Assembly (NCBI RefSeq): GCF_032854445.1
Contig: NC_088300.1
Coordinates: 60,050,984-60,114,983 of the forward strand
Reading direction: 5' to 3'
From: Liolophura sinensis
Lineage: Eukaryota > Mollusca > Polyplacophora > Chitonida > Chitonidae
DNA: 64,000 nucleotides
The translations under genes and the position numbers were made by a program. Under the pieces are notes generated by a model. It was not told the DNA's origin. It saw only the letters and a list, made by a program, of their open reading frames with translations, and did not search any database. Below, piece by piece: positions 12,800 to 25,700 of this stretch (its first letter is position 1; each line of letters starts with the position of its first letter).

Positions 12800-13393
12800 G
12801 TTGTGAAATGAGGCTGAGTCCAGACTGCGACATGTCGTTTTCTCTCTCTGCACATGTACCAGAAAGTGAACAAGAAACGTACGAGGTGCCTTACGCTTGA
12901 TAAGTCTGCAATACTCAGTCCACCTTTACCTTCCGCGATTTATGAACTGCTAGTGGGACACCTGGTATCAGAGCTGTTCGTCTGCCTTCAATTTACGGAA
13001 TTCGTTCTACTTAATTAGACCAAGCATGCAAGTTACCAAGGCAACAAACTTGCAACAAGTAACAAGTAATCCAGGAGTGCATATTTGTACATAAATGGGA
13101 AATTTCAGCTACATTTTCAATGCTTAGACCAAAAGGTATTAAGTCAGTGGGATTGCCATATGCCTATATTACATTACACATATACGTGTGATGATAATTA
13201 CTTGCAACTGCAGCCATTACATGTAACTTTAGTCGTTACTAAAGTCGGTAGATTTTGACTAACGTTTACCTTACAAATACTGAACATGTTTACATGTAGC
13301 AACGTTAAAAAGTCCTGCCCAATCTCCAGAGCTCAGTGTGGAAACACATGTATCTATGGAGTTTACGCCATTTCTGACATGTATATATATATA

Positions 13394-13425
<32 letters not shown>

Positions 13426-14540
13426 GCCTGTATAAATCAAAATTCTAGTAAAAACAAAAAAAGATTTTGGGGCTTCTTTTTGGGCCCTAGGAAAGTAAAG
13501 TTTTGACCTCTGCATAACAGAAATGTTACTTGAAGATATATCAAAATTTCAACTTCAAAGGCATAAGCACTGGACGAGGTTTCAAATTTTGACAGATATG
13601 GTTGAATCAGCCCATGGTTTTAATTACTAGTTTGATGGAATCAGAGCTATGAAATTCAAGCACCAAAATTTAAGCCTGTTGTGAGGTTTTATATTTTACC
13701 TATGGATTATATAGATTGGGCCTGGGATTAAGATAGACGCCCGTCTCTGTTTTTAATCCCAGCTTAGCCTAAAGGTTTTACTTGATGAAATCAGCATTAC
13801 ATGCTAAGTTCCATAAATCCATCCGAAGCACCAAGATTCCGGTCAAGAGCATGTTAAAACTTTTTACATAGAAGTTTATCCGTTGATATTCATAACCTTG
13901 ACATCGTACATATAAGTTTCTATACCTACACGTGGAGATAAATGTCGCCCCCGGGTCGTAGGGCTAATAACACCCTTGTGGATTGGCTGGTTTTGGGGTT
14001 GATTGATTGCTCCTGTGTAACCCTTGACCTCAACCTAGATGTCAGCCCGCAGCTGTCTAACCGCAGTGTGACCGACGTTTTCAGAGGCGGCCTGTTGCCG
14101 TAAATAGAATATTGAGATACATACATAGGCAAAGGGGGAGGAGTATGGACTGGGTATGCTGCAGGTGCTCTACATTAAAATAATGGTGGCAAGGCGCTGA
14201 TGATTGGCAGGTCAAACAATTTCTAACTGCAATCCGCCCACATAACAGACTTTACATGTTACATGATCAAGAACGAAATGACAGTCATCCTTGCAAGGAT
14301 ATTGAAAAGGGGGTAAATATAGCTATCAGTATAATGTGGCCACTCTTACTGTTTCTCACATAGCATTAGACACCGCTAAGCCTTTTAAGGTTATCCTCTT
14401 CTGAGAACTTATATCCATGTAGACAAGTCTGTGTGCAGATATAAAACTGATATGCACGCACTGTGTGACCATTAGGGCACAGAAACCGCGATTATTCTGT
14501 TCTCATGTTGGCATGTAATTCCTGGGCATTTCAGTACTTT
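12800..14540. other. gene-free stretch
   Basis: No gene recognised. It contains an AT microsatellite at about 13382-13425. Short frames such as the one at 13926-14132 have no supporting motif. Confidence 0.5.
13382..13425. repeat. AT dinucleotide microsatellite
   Basis: About 44 bases of alternating TA. Confidence 0.9.
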
Positions 14541-14544
14541 ATCT

Positions 14545-15004
14545 TGTTATCGAATTTAATTGATGTTTTACCTCATACTCAAGAATATTTCACTTTTATT
14601 ACATTACTGTAGGAGAATGCCCGTGACTATCTGCAGGTTGCTGGAAGGCTTTCCCACGTGCAGCCAATTAACGATGAAGCCAGCATGAGCTGGATTTGAA
14701 CACAAAGCGATCGCATTCACTCAGAAAATCTGTTAACTTTAACAGAAAGTTTGTTGTGTAAGTGGTGCCAGAATGTATTCTGCTATTGCAGCAGATTGTT
14801 CTGTTAAAACACAAACATTCTGTTATTTCAACATAAAGACTCTAACACCATATTATGTTGAATATAAAACAGTATTTTGTTATGATAACAGAATACATTC
14901 TAGCATCACTCAGACAACAGACTTTGTTTCAAAACTAATAGATTAATTTATTGAGCGTTGGTGAGAGGGGCCTGGCTCATTGCGCTAGCACGCTGATTTA
15001 CCTT
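14545..15004 (-). mobile_element. old SINE copy interrupted by a foldback element
   Basis: The left part (14545-14716) matches the SINE tail and body in minus orientation: CTCAAGAATATTTCACTT, CTGCAGGTTGCTGGAAGG, AAGCCAGCATGAGCTGGATT and the start of the GCGATCGCATT block. In intact copies that block continues directly into GGTGAGAGGC. Here that continuation reappears only at about 14957 (GTTGGTGAGAGGGGCCTGG, then CTCATTGCGCTAGCACGCTG). The roughly 235 bases between are foreign. Confidence 0.7.
14717..14953. mobile_element. MITE-like foldback element nested in the SINE
   Basis: The two ends are imperfect inverted repeats of about 45 bases. The left arm near 14744-14790 contains AGTTTGTTGTGTAAGTGG then CCAGAATGTATTCTG. 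The complement of the right arm (about 14883-14930) contains AAGTCTGTTGTCTGAGTGA then CTAGAATGTATTCTG. There is no coding capacity. Length and arms fit a non-autonomous DNA transposon; the superfamily is not identifiable. Confidence 0.6.
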
Positions 15005-15859
15005 TAAAAAATTATGCCACAAAACATGGTAACGTATAGAGATATCATGGGAGAGCCAAGAATTAAGTTTATTTAGATAAATCAGGAATATCAAAATATT
15101 TAATATACGGGCTACATGATGTACTATATACTGTTAGGACCTGAATGCATGCTGGCACATATTCAGGTATAGCCTACATATATGTAATAGCTAATTTGTG
15201 TTATATTACAGAACTGTACATAAGATGGACCCATACTTTAAAATAAAATATGAAATGGAAATTACCATTAAATGGAAAGTTAGTTGCTTTTATTTGAAGA
15301 GTTAAAAAGCTCTTAATTTGAGATCTCCACATGCGTACATACATATATACACGCATATAACATTTAACAAGAACTAAAATTTAAAATCGGCCAAAAAAAT
15401 TAAATTTTTATGTATACATGTGCCTATATTCATACTGACCTGAGCTGGCTATATGTTATCAGCTTCAACTTCAACTTAACTCTACTAACCCGGTTATTTT
15501 GAGTTCATATCAGTGTCAATGACAGCCTACACAAAGGAAGTCCGCTCTGAGATCTGTCTTAATTACTGCGGTTATGGTAACATTGTATGTACAGTCGTGA
15601 ACTGGGTGAACGGATGTAGCTATATATACGGGTCAAGATATTCACAAGACATATATAATTTCTCACCTCATTTTACATTTACAGTATATACACACGTATC
15701 TCATCCTGCCTTCACAAAATATTCCGTTAAATCCGTTTCCTGAGTGAAGACGAATTGTAATATGATTTAACGGATTAATTCGTTTCTGATCAATAATGTA
15801 TGGATATTATGACGTTGATGTTTACATCGATGACATTTGTCATTAATCTCTTTATAAAA

Positions 15860-16280
15860 AGGTAGAATGTTTAACGTGGCATCTCCAAGGTGTTTTCCTT
15901 TTTTTGACTATATCGAAGGGGAGTGGGGTCAGGGGTTCGTCAGTCCGTCTGTCCATGCGTGTCAGTACTTCCATCACGAAACAATTTTCCATACCTTCGT
16001 TGAAAACGGCCCTCCGCTGTCACATACGTGTATGTATGTTTGGAGTTTTTCGTCATATGACGAGTAGTCCTCATGTGTGTGTACTGATACTTTGTTGGCA
16101 AGTCTGCATGGCACCAAAGTCCTGCCATCACTGAAGTAACATACCGAAGGCACCAGACATGACACCCCACCCAGTTCTACTGACACCGGACCAACCAGTC
16201 CTGTTTCCTTGCTCTCGCCGCTCAGTGCTGAGCGACAAGCGAGGTAGCAACAAATCTTTGGTATCACCGGATCCAGGTTT
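15860..16280. repeat. probable dispersed repeat, unclassified
   Basis: The block opens with GACTATATCGAAGGGGA, which is found again at about 23083 as ACTATATCGAAGGGGAATGG. It has several overlapping open frames on both strands because it is less AT-rich than its surroundings. Its composition and the shared 5' motif suggest an old mobile element. No protein domain seen. Confidence 0.35.
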
Positions 16281-16374
16281 GACTGTCATGTATGAGTGAA
16301 AAATTCATGAGCGCGATTTTATAAAGAGCAATGAATCCAAAACCGTTCGTTATTCTGAAGTGAAACTGAACTGG

Positions 16375-16570
16375 TATATTGTTTCAATGATACAGCCCAC
16401 AAAAATACTTTTCGACTAAATCCGTTCCCGGGGTGATGATTGACTGCATTTCGTCGATCGTAAACAGTTCCTGATAACGGAATAATCTGTTCCTTATAAC
16501 GAGTTGTTCCGTAGCCTGAAAAGGATTAATCCGTTTGATCGACGAAAATGTAATATAATCCGTCATACCT
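16375..16570. repeat. inverted-repeat block
   Basis: CATTTCGTCGATCGTAAAC (about 16448-16466) is nearly the reverse complement of GTTTGATCGACGAAAATG (about 16536-16553), a stem with a 70-base loop. AATCCGTT/AACGGATT motifs repeat through the block and also at 15705-15785, so these look like related foldback copies. Confidence 0.45.
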
Positions 16571-18444
16571 GAAGGAACGGATGTAACACAATTTTTGTGA
16601 AGGAATTATGAGTTATAGGGAAAGTTTGACTTAATTGTGGAACGTTTTATCCATTTTCGATAAAAAATTCCGTCTGCTTTGCTCTGTTGTGGACTTTGAC
16701 ATACGCACGTAGCTGAATTCTGATTATACCCTACTAACGACCCAAACGTGGGTAAATAGCTACATATATTGCGAAAGATTCAGAATTCTTGTTATTATAA
16801 ATTTTTATATATACACATTCGCATCATTGACGTTAAACGCCGTATTCAATAATTTTCCATTCATATATCTCTGTTTATAAAGCTTGTAGTTCAAACAAAG
16901 GGCAGAATGTGATTTAAGTCTGACCTCCTTTAAACATCTCAGAATATTTTGCATTGCCACCATATACAGGTACAGCTAGAGGAAGTCAAAGAAAACATGT
17001 ATACAGAAGACAAAATGTTGTCATATTACTATTGCTGCTATTATTATCAGAGTCCGCCTGCATGCCTATATGTACATCCGGTGACCATGTCCCGAGTCTT
17101 AGTGATAAGCAAACAACACAGCGTCAAGAATTAGCCTATAATAAGCAACAAAGGGGAGGGGTGTCGAGGACAGCACACGCAAAAAGACCGAGATCCAGGG
17201 TAGGGGATGCATTATGTACAGATCCGCGAAAACACTAAAAAAAAACCCTCAGTGTTATGTACAGATCTGCCTGCGTTCTTCAAGATATTAACCTGGATGA
17301 ATGAAACATATCTTTATTTGGTTCTTATCGTCATGCTGAAGACGTTCTCACTTACATGATGGTGATTCAACAGTGTACATATGGTGCATATACATTCCCT
17401 ATCATATTATTTTCAGACATTGGTTTACATGTAACATTGCATATATATGCGGCTGATGCATGTAAGAATATGAATTAAATTGTACCTACAATCCATATGC
17501 GCAGCTTGTGTTTATACAAATGGTCTCTAACCAGTAACGCGGATCGTATATAGGTAGTTGTTGGAGTGGCTTATAGTATAACGATAATATGAGTAATTAA
17601 ATACAGTATTCATAATTACCAGCGACATACACAATTTTTACAGGATGAAGGAACTAGGTACATGTATGATTTTGAGGCAAACCATACTGATGAGCACGTT
17701 ACTAAATTCATTCCTTGACCCACAGATCTGACAGCTATTCTGCATATAAATGATATATTCTCAGTAAATAAGTTAATCAGTGAACTAATCTATTCCTCCG
17801 ATGTTTAAGGTTAAATGTAGCATTGTCATTTATCTGGCCAGCAAACGGAACTAAGTAAACTCGGTAAGTAAATGGTATAAGTCCAATGACAACGCTGTCG
17901 TGCGCAACCATGGCAGTGGCGTTTTTGTGTCCATTAGAGTGATCTCCCCTTGAATGTCTCAAACTTTCAACGGTTCACCTCGAATTTGTTGCACCTAAAA
18001 TACGTTGTTCACACCGACCAGAGCTTCCTTATTTCAGAGTAGTCTAGAAAATGTGTATTTATGATGAAGACATATATACCACGAACAAAGAACAGGCAGC
18101 ATATAAATGAGCATAGAATAATATCGGATGGGCCCGATCCGATCAATCGGCTTGGTCATGTCTTGCCTCTGCGTGGTCCCAGTTGCCTCTATGTCAGCAC
18201 ATCATTTAGAGAACAAATGTTATTTTTGAAATATCGTTTGCGGGACTACGTTTTTAGGCGGTGGGTCATGGGTCAATCGAGTAGATTGAATTTAACCTGT
18301 TGGTATAAATCAATTTGTTCGAGTATACCTCATATGGAGTCCTTGGTGTCTTTCCTGCTGGGTATTCCCAGGTTCAGGCATCGCCCTTGTTGGCACTCCG
18401 CGGTGGGTGGGGAACATATTGGGTGAAATTTATAAATATACGCC

Positions 18445-19549
18445 ATGTCTACTTTAAAACTTCCTTTAAATGCTTCAAATATATGTAACCGGTCTTCCTC
18501 TCAGCCGACTTTGTCTTCAAGTGCTGATAAAAAGAGGAAGTTATCAGACTTGCTTGATAATGAACAGAACAGTTTGCCGGCTTTCATTGTTCTCTCAACT
18601 AAGAGTGAACAAAAGCCGGCTTCAAAAATTCATCCGTTTTTGTTGCAAAGGGCTCTCCAGGGTGCAGCTGGAACTCTTAAAAACGTTAAAAAACTTAGAT
18701 CCGGAGACATTCTCATTGAATGTTTCCGGCAACAACAATCAAAAAATTTACTTAACTTAAATAAAATATCTGATATATCTGTTTTCACGTCCCCTCACCA
18801 TTCCCTGAACAGCTGTCAGGGAATCATTCGTGACAGGGATGGCGATATAACTGATCTAACTGAGGAAGAAATCTGCCAAGAACTAAATTTACAGGGTGTT
18901 ATCAGAGTAAAACGCTTCATTACGAAGAAATCTGGTAACATCCTTAAACTTAATACTTACCTGCTGACCTTTAACACTACCTCCCTTCCGTCGCATATCT
19001 ACGTTGGCCCGTATAGGGTTAATGTGGATTTATATATCCCTAATCCTACACGTTAAAAACAACATATCATATCAGGAAGCCCGGAAATTAGCCTCACTTA
19101 CTAATACTTCTCTACAGACTTCGTTTGCCAATGTGGTCAAGCGAGTAGCAACTGTTGCTACTCAAACCTCTTGGACTTGGCCCACTGGAAACGACAAACC
19201 TAGTTATGTTTCTGCGCAACTTTCGTCTCAACCTTCGTTAAATTCTTCCTCAACTCAGACTACTTCAACACACCAAATAAAAACAGTAAACAATACAGAG
19301 CATCCTGGTAAACCAGCTGAGCCCAATTCCTCTAAAAATAATGACAAAAGCAAGTCCAGAAACAAATCTCAAAATAATAATAAACAAACAACTGATAAAC
19401 CTAGTGGCCCAACAGAGCGTCCCTCTAAGGCCACTAGGGATCCTATCCAAACTTTTAATAAGTTTGGATCGTTGGAGGACGTTGGTCCTTCAACATCAGA
19501 TGCGGAGGTGATGGATACATCACCCGTACCAGGGACATCTAACAGCTGA
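18445..19549 (+). pseudogene. LINE ORF1 (gag-like) remnant, zinc knuckles lost
   Basis: The first 203 codons (18445-19056) form a typical gag-like N-terminal and central part ending at YRVNVDLYIPNPTR. Related ORF1 proteins continue here directly into CCHC zinc knuckles (CFKCQ...GH). This copy instead jumps, with a frame change near 19050, to NNISYQEARKLASLTN and a Ser/Thr/Asn-rich C-terminus up to 19549. The RNA-binding knuckle block is therefore deleted. No nucleic-acid binding motif remains. Confidence 0.75.
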
Positions 19550-19590
19550 TCTCCACGCAAGGGTCGCCCCCGGTCCAAACACAAAGAGAA

Positions 19591-22467
19591 ATGTCCTATA
19601 CGTCTCCCTCAATAATGGCGATATATGATAAAATTATACAGTGGAATTGTCGAAGTCTTAAAGTAAATTTTATTGAAATAACACAGCTAGTTCAATTACT
19701 AAATCCTATTGCCCTTTGTCTTCAGGAAACTCACCTGAAGACATCTGACAAAGATAAAATAACTCTTAAAAATTATTCTTTATATAGTACTTATTCAAAT
19801 GAAGAAGAGCGAGCTGCAGGCGGCTCCTCAATATTCATAAATAACAGTATTATCCACAGCCCTGTTCCTCTGGATACAGAGCTTCGGGCTGTGGCCGTCC
19901 GTGTTTCGTTGTCTGAAACAATCACATTATGTTCCGTTTATATTCCTCCTAACATTTCTTTGTCAGATTTGCAGTTACATAATTTAAAAGAACAATTGCC
20001 AAAACCTTTTATAATTATGGGAGATTTTAATTCCCATACCCCCTATAGAACGTGTAGCTAGGTGGAAATTCGATAAAGCAGACTGGATCGCATTTGAGAT
20101 GTTCTGTGAGGCTGATATCTCTCCAGAGATCCTCAAAGCAGCAGATGATCCTGTGTTAAAATTTAACGAGCTTGTATTACGAGCTACAGATAGAACTATA
20201 CCAAAGACCTCGACAAATCCCAAATCCAAAAGTAAACCCTGGTACGACAATGACTGTCGTAAAGCCATAAAGGACCGTAAAAAGGCTGAACGCAGATTTA
20301 ATCATTGTCCTACTGATAATAATTTAAACCAGGTTCGTAATTTTACAGCTAAGGCTCGTCGATTACTCAAATCCAAGAGACGATCTTGTTGGCGGAACTT
20401 TGTTTCGGGCATTACGTCAAAAACACCCATGCGTAAGGTCTGGAACATGGTTCAGAAACTTAAGGGCAAAAATAATAAAGCCAAAGTCCAGCATTTGAAA
20501 GATGGAGATAATATATTAACCTCTCCTTCTGATATAGCCAATAAATTAGATGAGACCATTTCCAAGAAATCTTCTTCTGAGAATTATACTAAAAAATTCC
20601 AATATATTAAAAACCAGAAGGAGAAAATTAAATTGCCCTTTTCTTCTAAAAATTTAGAAGATTATAATTGTCCTTTTAATATCGAGGAACTTAAGACTGC
20701 ATTAAAAAAGGACCATGATACTGCCTGTGGTCCTGATAATGTATATTATAAGTTTCTGAGCAATTTACCACCTGAGCCACTGGAGACTCTCTTGCACTTG
20801 CTTAATGATATTTGGATAACTGGTAATTTTTCACCGTCATGGAGAGAGGCGTGTATTATCCCGGTTCCCAAACCAGGTAAGGATCATACTGATCCAAATA
20901 ATTACCGTCCCATAGCTCTTACCAGCTGTGTTTGTAAGACTATGGAACGGATGATTAATGATAGACTTGTTTGGTTTCTTGAAACCAACAAGTTACTTTC
21001 TAATATTCAATGCGGTTTTCGTCAAGGTAGATCCACTATGGATCACCTTGTTCGATTTGAAACCTTTATTCGCGATGGCTTCATCAGTAACGAACATGTG
21101 GTGTCCATATTTTTTGACCTTGAAAAGGTCTACGACACCACATGGAAATATGGTATTTTAAAAAGACCTCGCGGATATGGGACTTAAAGGTCGATTACCT
21201 ATATTTATATCTCAATTTTTATCTGATCGTCAGTTTAAGGTACGGGTGTGTTCCACTCTTTCTGACTCTTATGAGCAGGTAATGGGTGTACCCCAGGGCA
21301 GCATTCTAATGCTAATGAACCTTCTTTATATAACCGACGTATTAAACTTAGCCTTCAATATGCCACAAAGCTTAAAGCTCATCCAACAAACCCTGCCTAC
21401 GACTGTGTTTTCAATCCATTATATATAGACAAATATATTAAATGTCTTATCAAGATCCCTTCGTTCGGTCTTCGCATACGGGACCATATTGTGGGAGCTA
21501 ACATCAAGCTGGAGAATATAGCTCCGGTATCTTTTCCGGAGTCTCCTGCATGGCTTCTTTCGCAAACTAAACTAATATTTGATCTACGTAAATATAATAA
21601 ATCAAATGCAAATCCTCTTATAATTCAGCAAAGTTTTGCTGAAATCAAGGCTGATTATATGGATTATAAATTTATATATACTGACGGGTCAAAGGATGGG
21701 GACAGGGTTGCGGCTGCGGCTGTCTTAGAGCAGCGGGTCACTTGTCTTCGTCTGCCACCTTCAACTTCATCTTTTCTGCAGAGGCCAGGGCTATACTCCT
21801 GGCCTTATCATATGTTTCCTCTGGGCATGCCCAGAGGGCAGTGATATGTAGCGACTCGCTGTCTTGTCTTTTGGCGATTCAGAATAATAAATTTAAAAAT
21901 CCATTGATACTTGAGATAATAGCCAAACACCGAAAACTAATTAAAAGAGGTAAAGATATTATATTCTGTTGGATACCAAGTCACACTGGTATCCATGGAA
22001 ACACAGTCGTGGACAGGGAAGCGAAAGCTGCCCTATATAAACCTGTATCTCGGGTTAAAATCCCTTATACTGACGTGAAGTCTAATATTCTTAAATATAT
22101 TCGTCGCCTTTGGCAGGGTGAATGGGACTTGCAGATCCATAATAAACTGCATGCCATTCATCCTGTCATTGGCTACAATGCCTATACTTATCTAATGTCT
22201 CGTAGAGACCAAGTAGTTTTAACGAGGTGTCGTGTTGGGCATTCTCATCTGACACACAATTTCATCTTAGATGGGAGCAGTGCTCCCGAGTGTGTTGGAT
22301 GTGATGCTGAATACGGCATCAAACATATTTTGGTTGACTGTGTAGACTTTGCCCATGTTCGGCAAAGGTTCTACACGGTCAACTCTATATATGATTTATT
22401 TCACTGCATCGCTAGCGATGTTGTCATAAATTATTTGAAGGCCATTGGCCTATATCATAAAATATAA
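19591..22467 (+). pseudogene. LINE ORF2 (EN-RT-RNase H) remnant with internal deletions
   Basis: The endonuclease start is clear (QWNCRSL, LQETHL, VYIPP, GDFNSH) but stops near 20045 and jumps to IERVARWKFDKADW, losing its C-terminal half with the SDH motif. The reverse transcriptase follows (20099-21187: NNYRPIALTS, QCGFRQGRSTMDHL, FFDLEKVYDTTWK), shifts frame near 21170, continues to GVPQGSIL at 21305, then jumps past the catalytic YxDD region to the thumb and RNase H parts. RNase H (about 21660-22050) keeps YTDGSK, AEARAILLAL, SDSLSCLLAI and WIPSHTGIHGN, with a frameshift near 21740. The C-terminal part ends at 22467. It cannot encode an active enzyme. Confidence 0.85.
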
Positions 22468-22737
22468 ATTTTAATTGTCATAAATATCTATAGATAAACA
22501 GTTATATACATATAGATTTATACATGTACTATAACCCTGGTTTTCGAGTTTTAACTCTTATTTTTCTTTTATACGATTTCAAACATGTCTGTACTTTTTG
22601 TTTTACTTTTGATGTTCATATTATCATATCGAAAACCTTAACCGTGTCGCGTTTTCACCTTGTTCTCGCCACGATATGGCTGAAATATTGCCGATGTGGC
22701 GTTAAGCCATAATCATTCATTCATTCATTCATTCCTA

Positions 22738-25700
22738 TTTGATAATATCGATCTAATTTACTGTATATGCCTGTAGCAGAACATATATTACCACACTCCT
22801 TTATATTTCTTAATGTTATTTAAAAATACCTTTTTTAATGGTAAAGTTTTTAATGGTATTTAAATCTATCCGTAAGCTATGTGATTCACTCCAAGATGTT
22901 CTCATCATTGTCTCGTGCACGTGTATAGACGTATATTCCTGTAAAATGATTGGATCCGCTGTCTGTCAGCCGATGTGGTGGCGAGATGGTCGAATTGGCA
23001 AGAACACAAGTACCAAGGGTTTATATAGTACGGGCACGGAATATGCACAATCTGCCCATTGACGTTATTCCTATCTATAGACGACTATATCGAAGGGGAA
23101 TGGGCTGGTAATGCCTGGCCCTACCCCCCGTTAGCTAACAGAACCGTGGTATCAGTTGTTCTGAACATGTATGTACAGCTCATGGTCTTGTACCCATATA
23201 AACCCTCATGGCCTTGATCTTTTCTGTAATTGCGCCGTTCCTGGCACTAGGTATAGCGTGTATTGTATCCCGATAGATTACCGGTATATGTTTTTACGGT
23301 AACATTAGCAGCCTGTTTTTCTCACAAGGTGGTCGTTCCAGACATTCCGTATACCAGAAGCACTGCCTGTGATACATGTAGGACTCTACGTACATTACTT
23401 AATTGCAATTTGACATTAAGTATGATCAAGAGCTGATAACACCGATTAGCTATTTTGATGACCATCAGAAATTCCATTCTCTCGACAAGATGTATACCGG
23501 TAGAGACGCCATGTATAGTTCTATAGTTCAAGGTCATGGCGGAAAGTGAAAGACAAATGGACTTCCACGATCGCCATCGAGAGCTTACCACCACCAAGAT
23601 CCCCACAAACAAGAGGGCAAAGGATCTGCAAATTCTCTGTCCATTAACAGATCATTTTTGGTATGAGGTGTAAAACTTGTTTTCAAATTTTCACGTGATT
23701 AAAAGCCGCAATTTTTTTTTCTTATTGAATTGACAATTTTTGCCGTGTACAGAACAATGTCTAACCTATGGCATACTGGTATAAATTCTCTCTCTTCTTT
23801 TCACGTTGTTAAGAGATGCACTAAGGATGCCTTATTTCCTGGAGTTTCCAACACATGGATTTTAGAGTTTTAGGATAAAGAAACCTGTGACAACTGTCAT
23901 CAATTAAGCGCAAACAGGGTCTTCATGTTATTCTGACAGAAGGCCACTTCAGTGCTGTTCACTCCTCTGGCCTTTTGTGGCCATGCGTTCCGCATGGCTA
24001 ACTACAGATATATTTACACATGCAAGCTATACATTACGTACATGGTGAATAAAATTAAAATTATTTTGTAGTATGTCAAATTACCGGTAAGACATTTAGG
24101 ACAAAAACTCACTTCTCGCTTTTCAATATAAAACAGCCCCCATTATTCACTATATCCAAGCAGTGATAATTTTTTCATCATTTTCAAGGTATAAAGAGAG
24201 GTCTTTATACCGCCGGTTCTGTGAGAACCATGCTTTAACCAACAAGGAAGTCGTGCCTTGCCAGTGTCATTTTTGATATTATAAATATTAATACACAAAT
24301 CCTTAGCAAATACTGTTCTGAGGCACAACTTTTTCATCTCTAAATCAAGAAATGAAAGGGTTCTAAAACGGCATCAAATTGATCGAAATGAACATAGGAG
24401 CATTTTCAGCTGCTTATAACATATATAAATCCCCACACTACCACCTTTCCTCCTTTGGGCAAAATCATGCTGAGGTTTTTCCAATCAATATATTTATGAA
24501 GTCCAGATGGCAGCAAAAAATTATGACAAGCGGTGAAAATTGATGACAAGATTTTATTCCATGTACACAATAACAAAGAAGAAAACATGAAAAACCATGA
24601 AGATTTTAAATGAATTGCTATTTTTTTTTTATGAACACTTAATAATTGTGGCACACACAGGGATCTAATATTGGTTTCATAACCATGTATGCCAATACAT
24701 ATTTTTGATTATCATTTTGGTTGGGCATGTCAGCTTGAAGGTTTCACAAAGGTGTAATTTTATGAAAACAGAAAGCATGATGTCCTCACAACAACAACAT
24801 GAGTAGATAAAGAAGATACCTTTTCATCACACAAATATACTTCAAGTATCAACAATTTTTTATAAGGGGAACATTTTTGATTGAGTGCAGATAATAGGAT
24901 AACATGTCTTAACCATTCAGTCTGTAAAACAATAAAAATTCTTACATGTGGGCTCTTAATTATTAGTCTAGCAATCATTAATATGTAGAAAGACTTTTGC
25001 AGCTTCTTTCAAACCTACACCTGGGAGGTCAAAACGCAACGTCTCAGCTTTTCTTTTGTTAGAGGCAAAAACCACCCAAAATACACACATCTACAATATA
25101 TGTATGGTCACAATTTCAATAACTTCATGTAACATGAAATGAGTATTTGTATGCTAATACAGGTACAAGTAGCCTACACAGCAGGCCCCCCAACATAGTT
25201 AATGGAATACATCAATGACCATAGATATCAAACAAAGTTTCATCTCAACACTACTTGTCTTATTGCAGATATGTGCTAATTAGTATGTAAATTACAATAA
25301 CATCATAAGAGGTGTTCAGGTTTTTTTCCTTTCCTGCTAAGCTTGCAGTCTGAGGTAATAAAAACTTGTTAACATGCTTTGATCACCTTTATGAACTGCC
25401 TTGACAAAATAGGATCTTAATACAGCTTTTGCTACAGATGTGCTTTGCACAGGTACTGGTGATCGCAGAATCATTGCTAAGTCTTTGACTGGTGGATTGA
25501 TTGACTGGATATTAAGCTAACGGTAGAAATCTTACTTCTACTCCATGAAGTCGTTCATGCTGTTGCCATGCCAATTTTGTAATCAGAGCACTATCAAGGA
25601 AAGTGTCTTGTCACATAACCTTTACTACCACACATGTATGTAACTTTTCCCAATTTTAAAACTTTTTCCATCAAACTTTCTCAAACACTTGACTACAGTT

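Larger units (their letters stand above)
15005..18060. other. gene-free stretch with dispersed repeats
   Basis: No gene supported. Contents noticed: ATCCGTT-rich inverted-repeat blocks near 15705-15785 and 16375-16570, a repeat-like block at 15860-16280, a worn SINE tail near 16825-16865 (GACGTTAAACGCCGTATTCA), and at 17928-17972 a segment that reappears inverted near 28740. Confidence 0.45.
18100..22737 (+). mobile_element. non-LTR retrotransposon with RNase H (I/Nimb-like), defective
   Basis: One plus-strand copy: a 5' untranslated part (about 18100-18444, with GGCACTCCGCGGTGGGTGGG), an ORF1 remnant, an ORF2 remnant in the order endonuclease, reverse transcriptase, RNase H, and a 3' UTR ending GTTAAGCCATAATC followed by (ATTC)n at 22737. 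RNase H after the RT places it in the I-like group of LINEs; the exact clade is inference. Three large internal losses and several frameshifts make it non-autonomous. The 5' boundary is uncertain because I saw no clear target-site duplication. Confidence 0.85.

Noticed and set aside
18061-18426. 121-codon open frame before LINE ORF1
   Set aside because: It overlaps the LINE 5' untranslated part and has no domain features.
23536-23673. 46-codon open frame starting MAESERQMDFHD
   Set aside because: No recognisable family and length within chance expectation.
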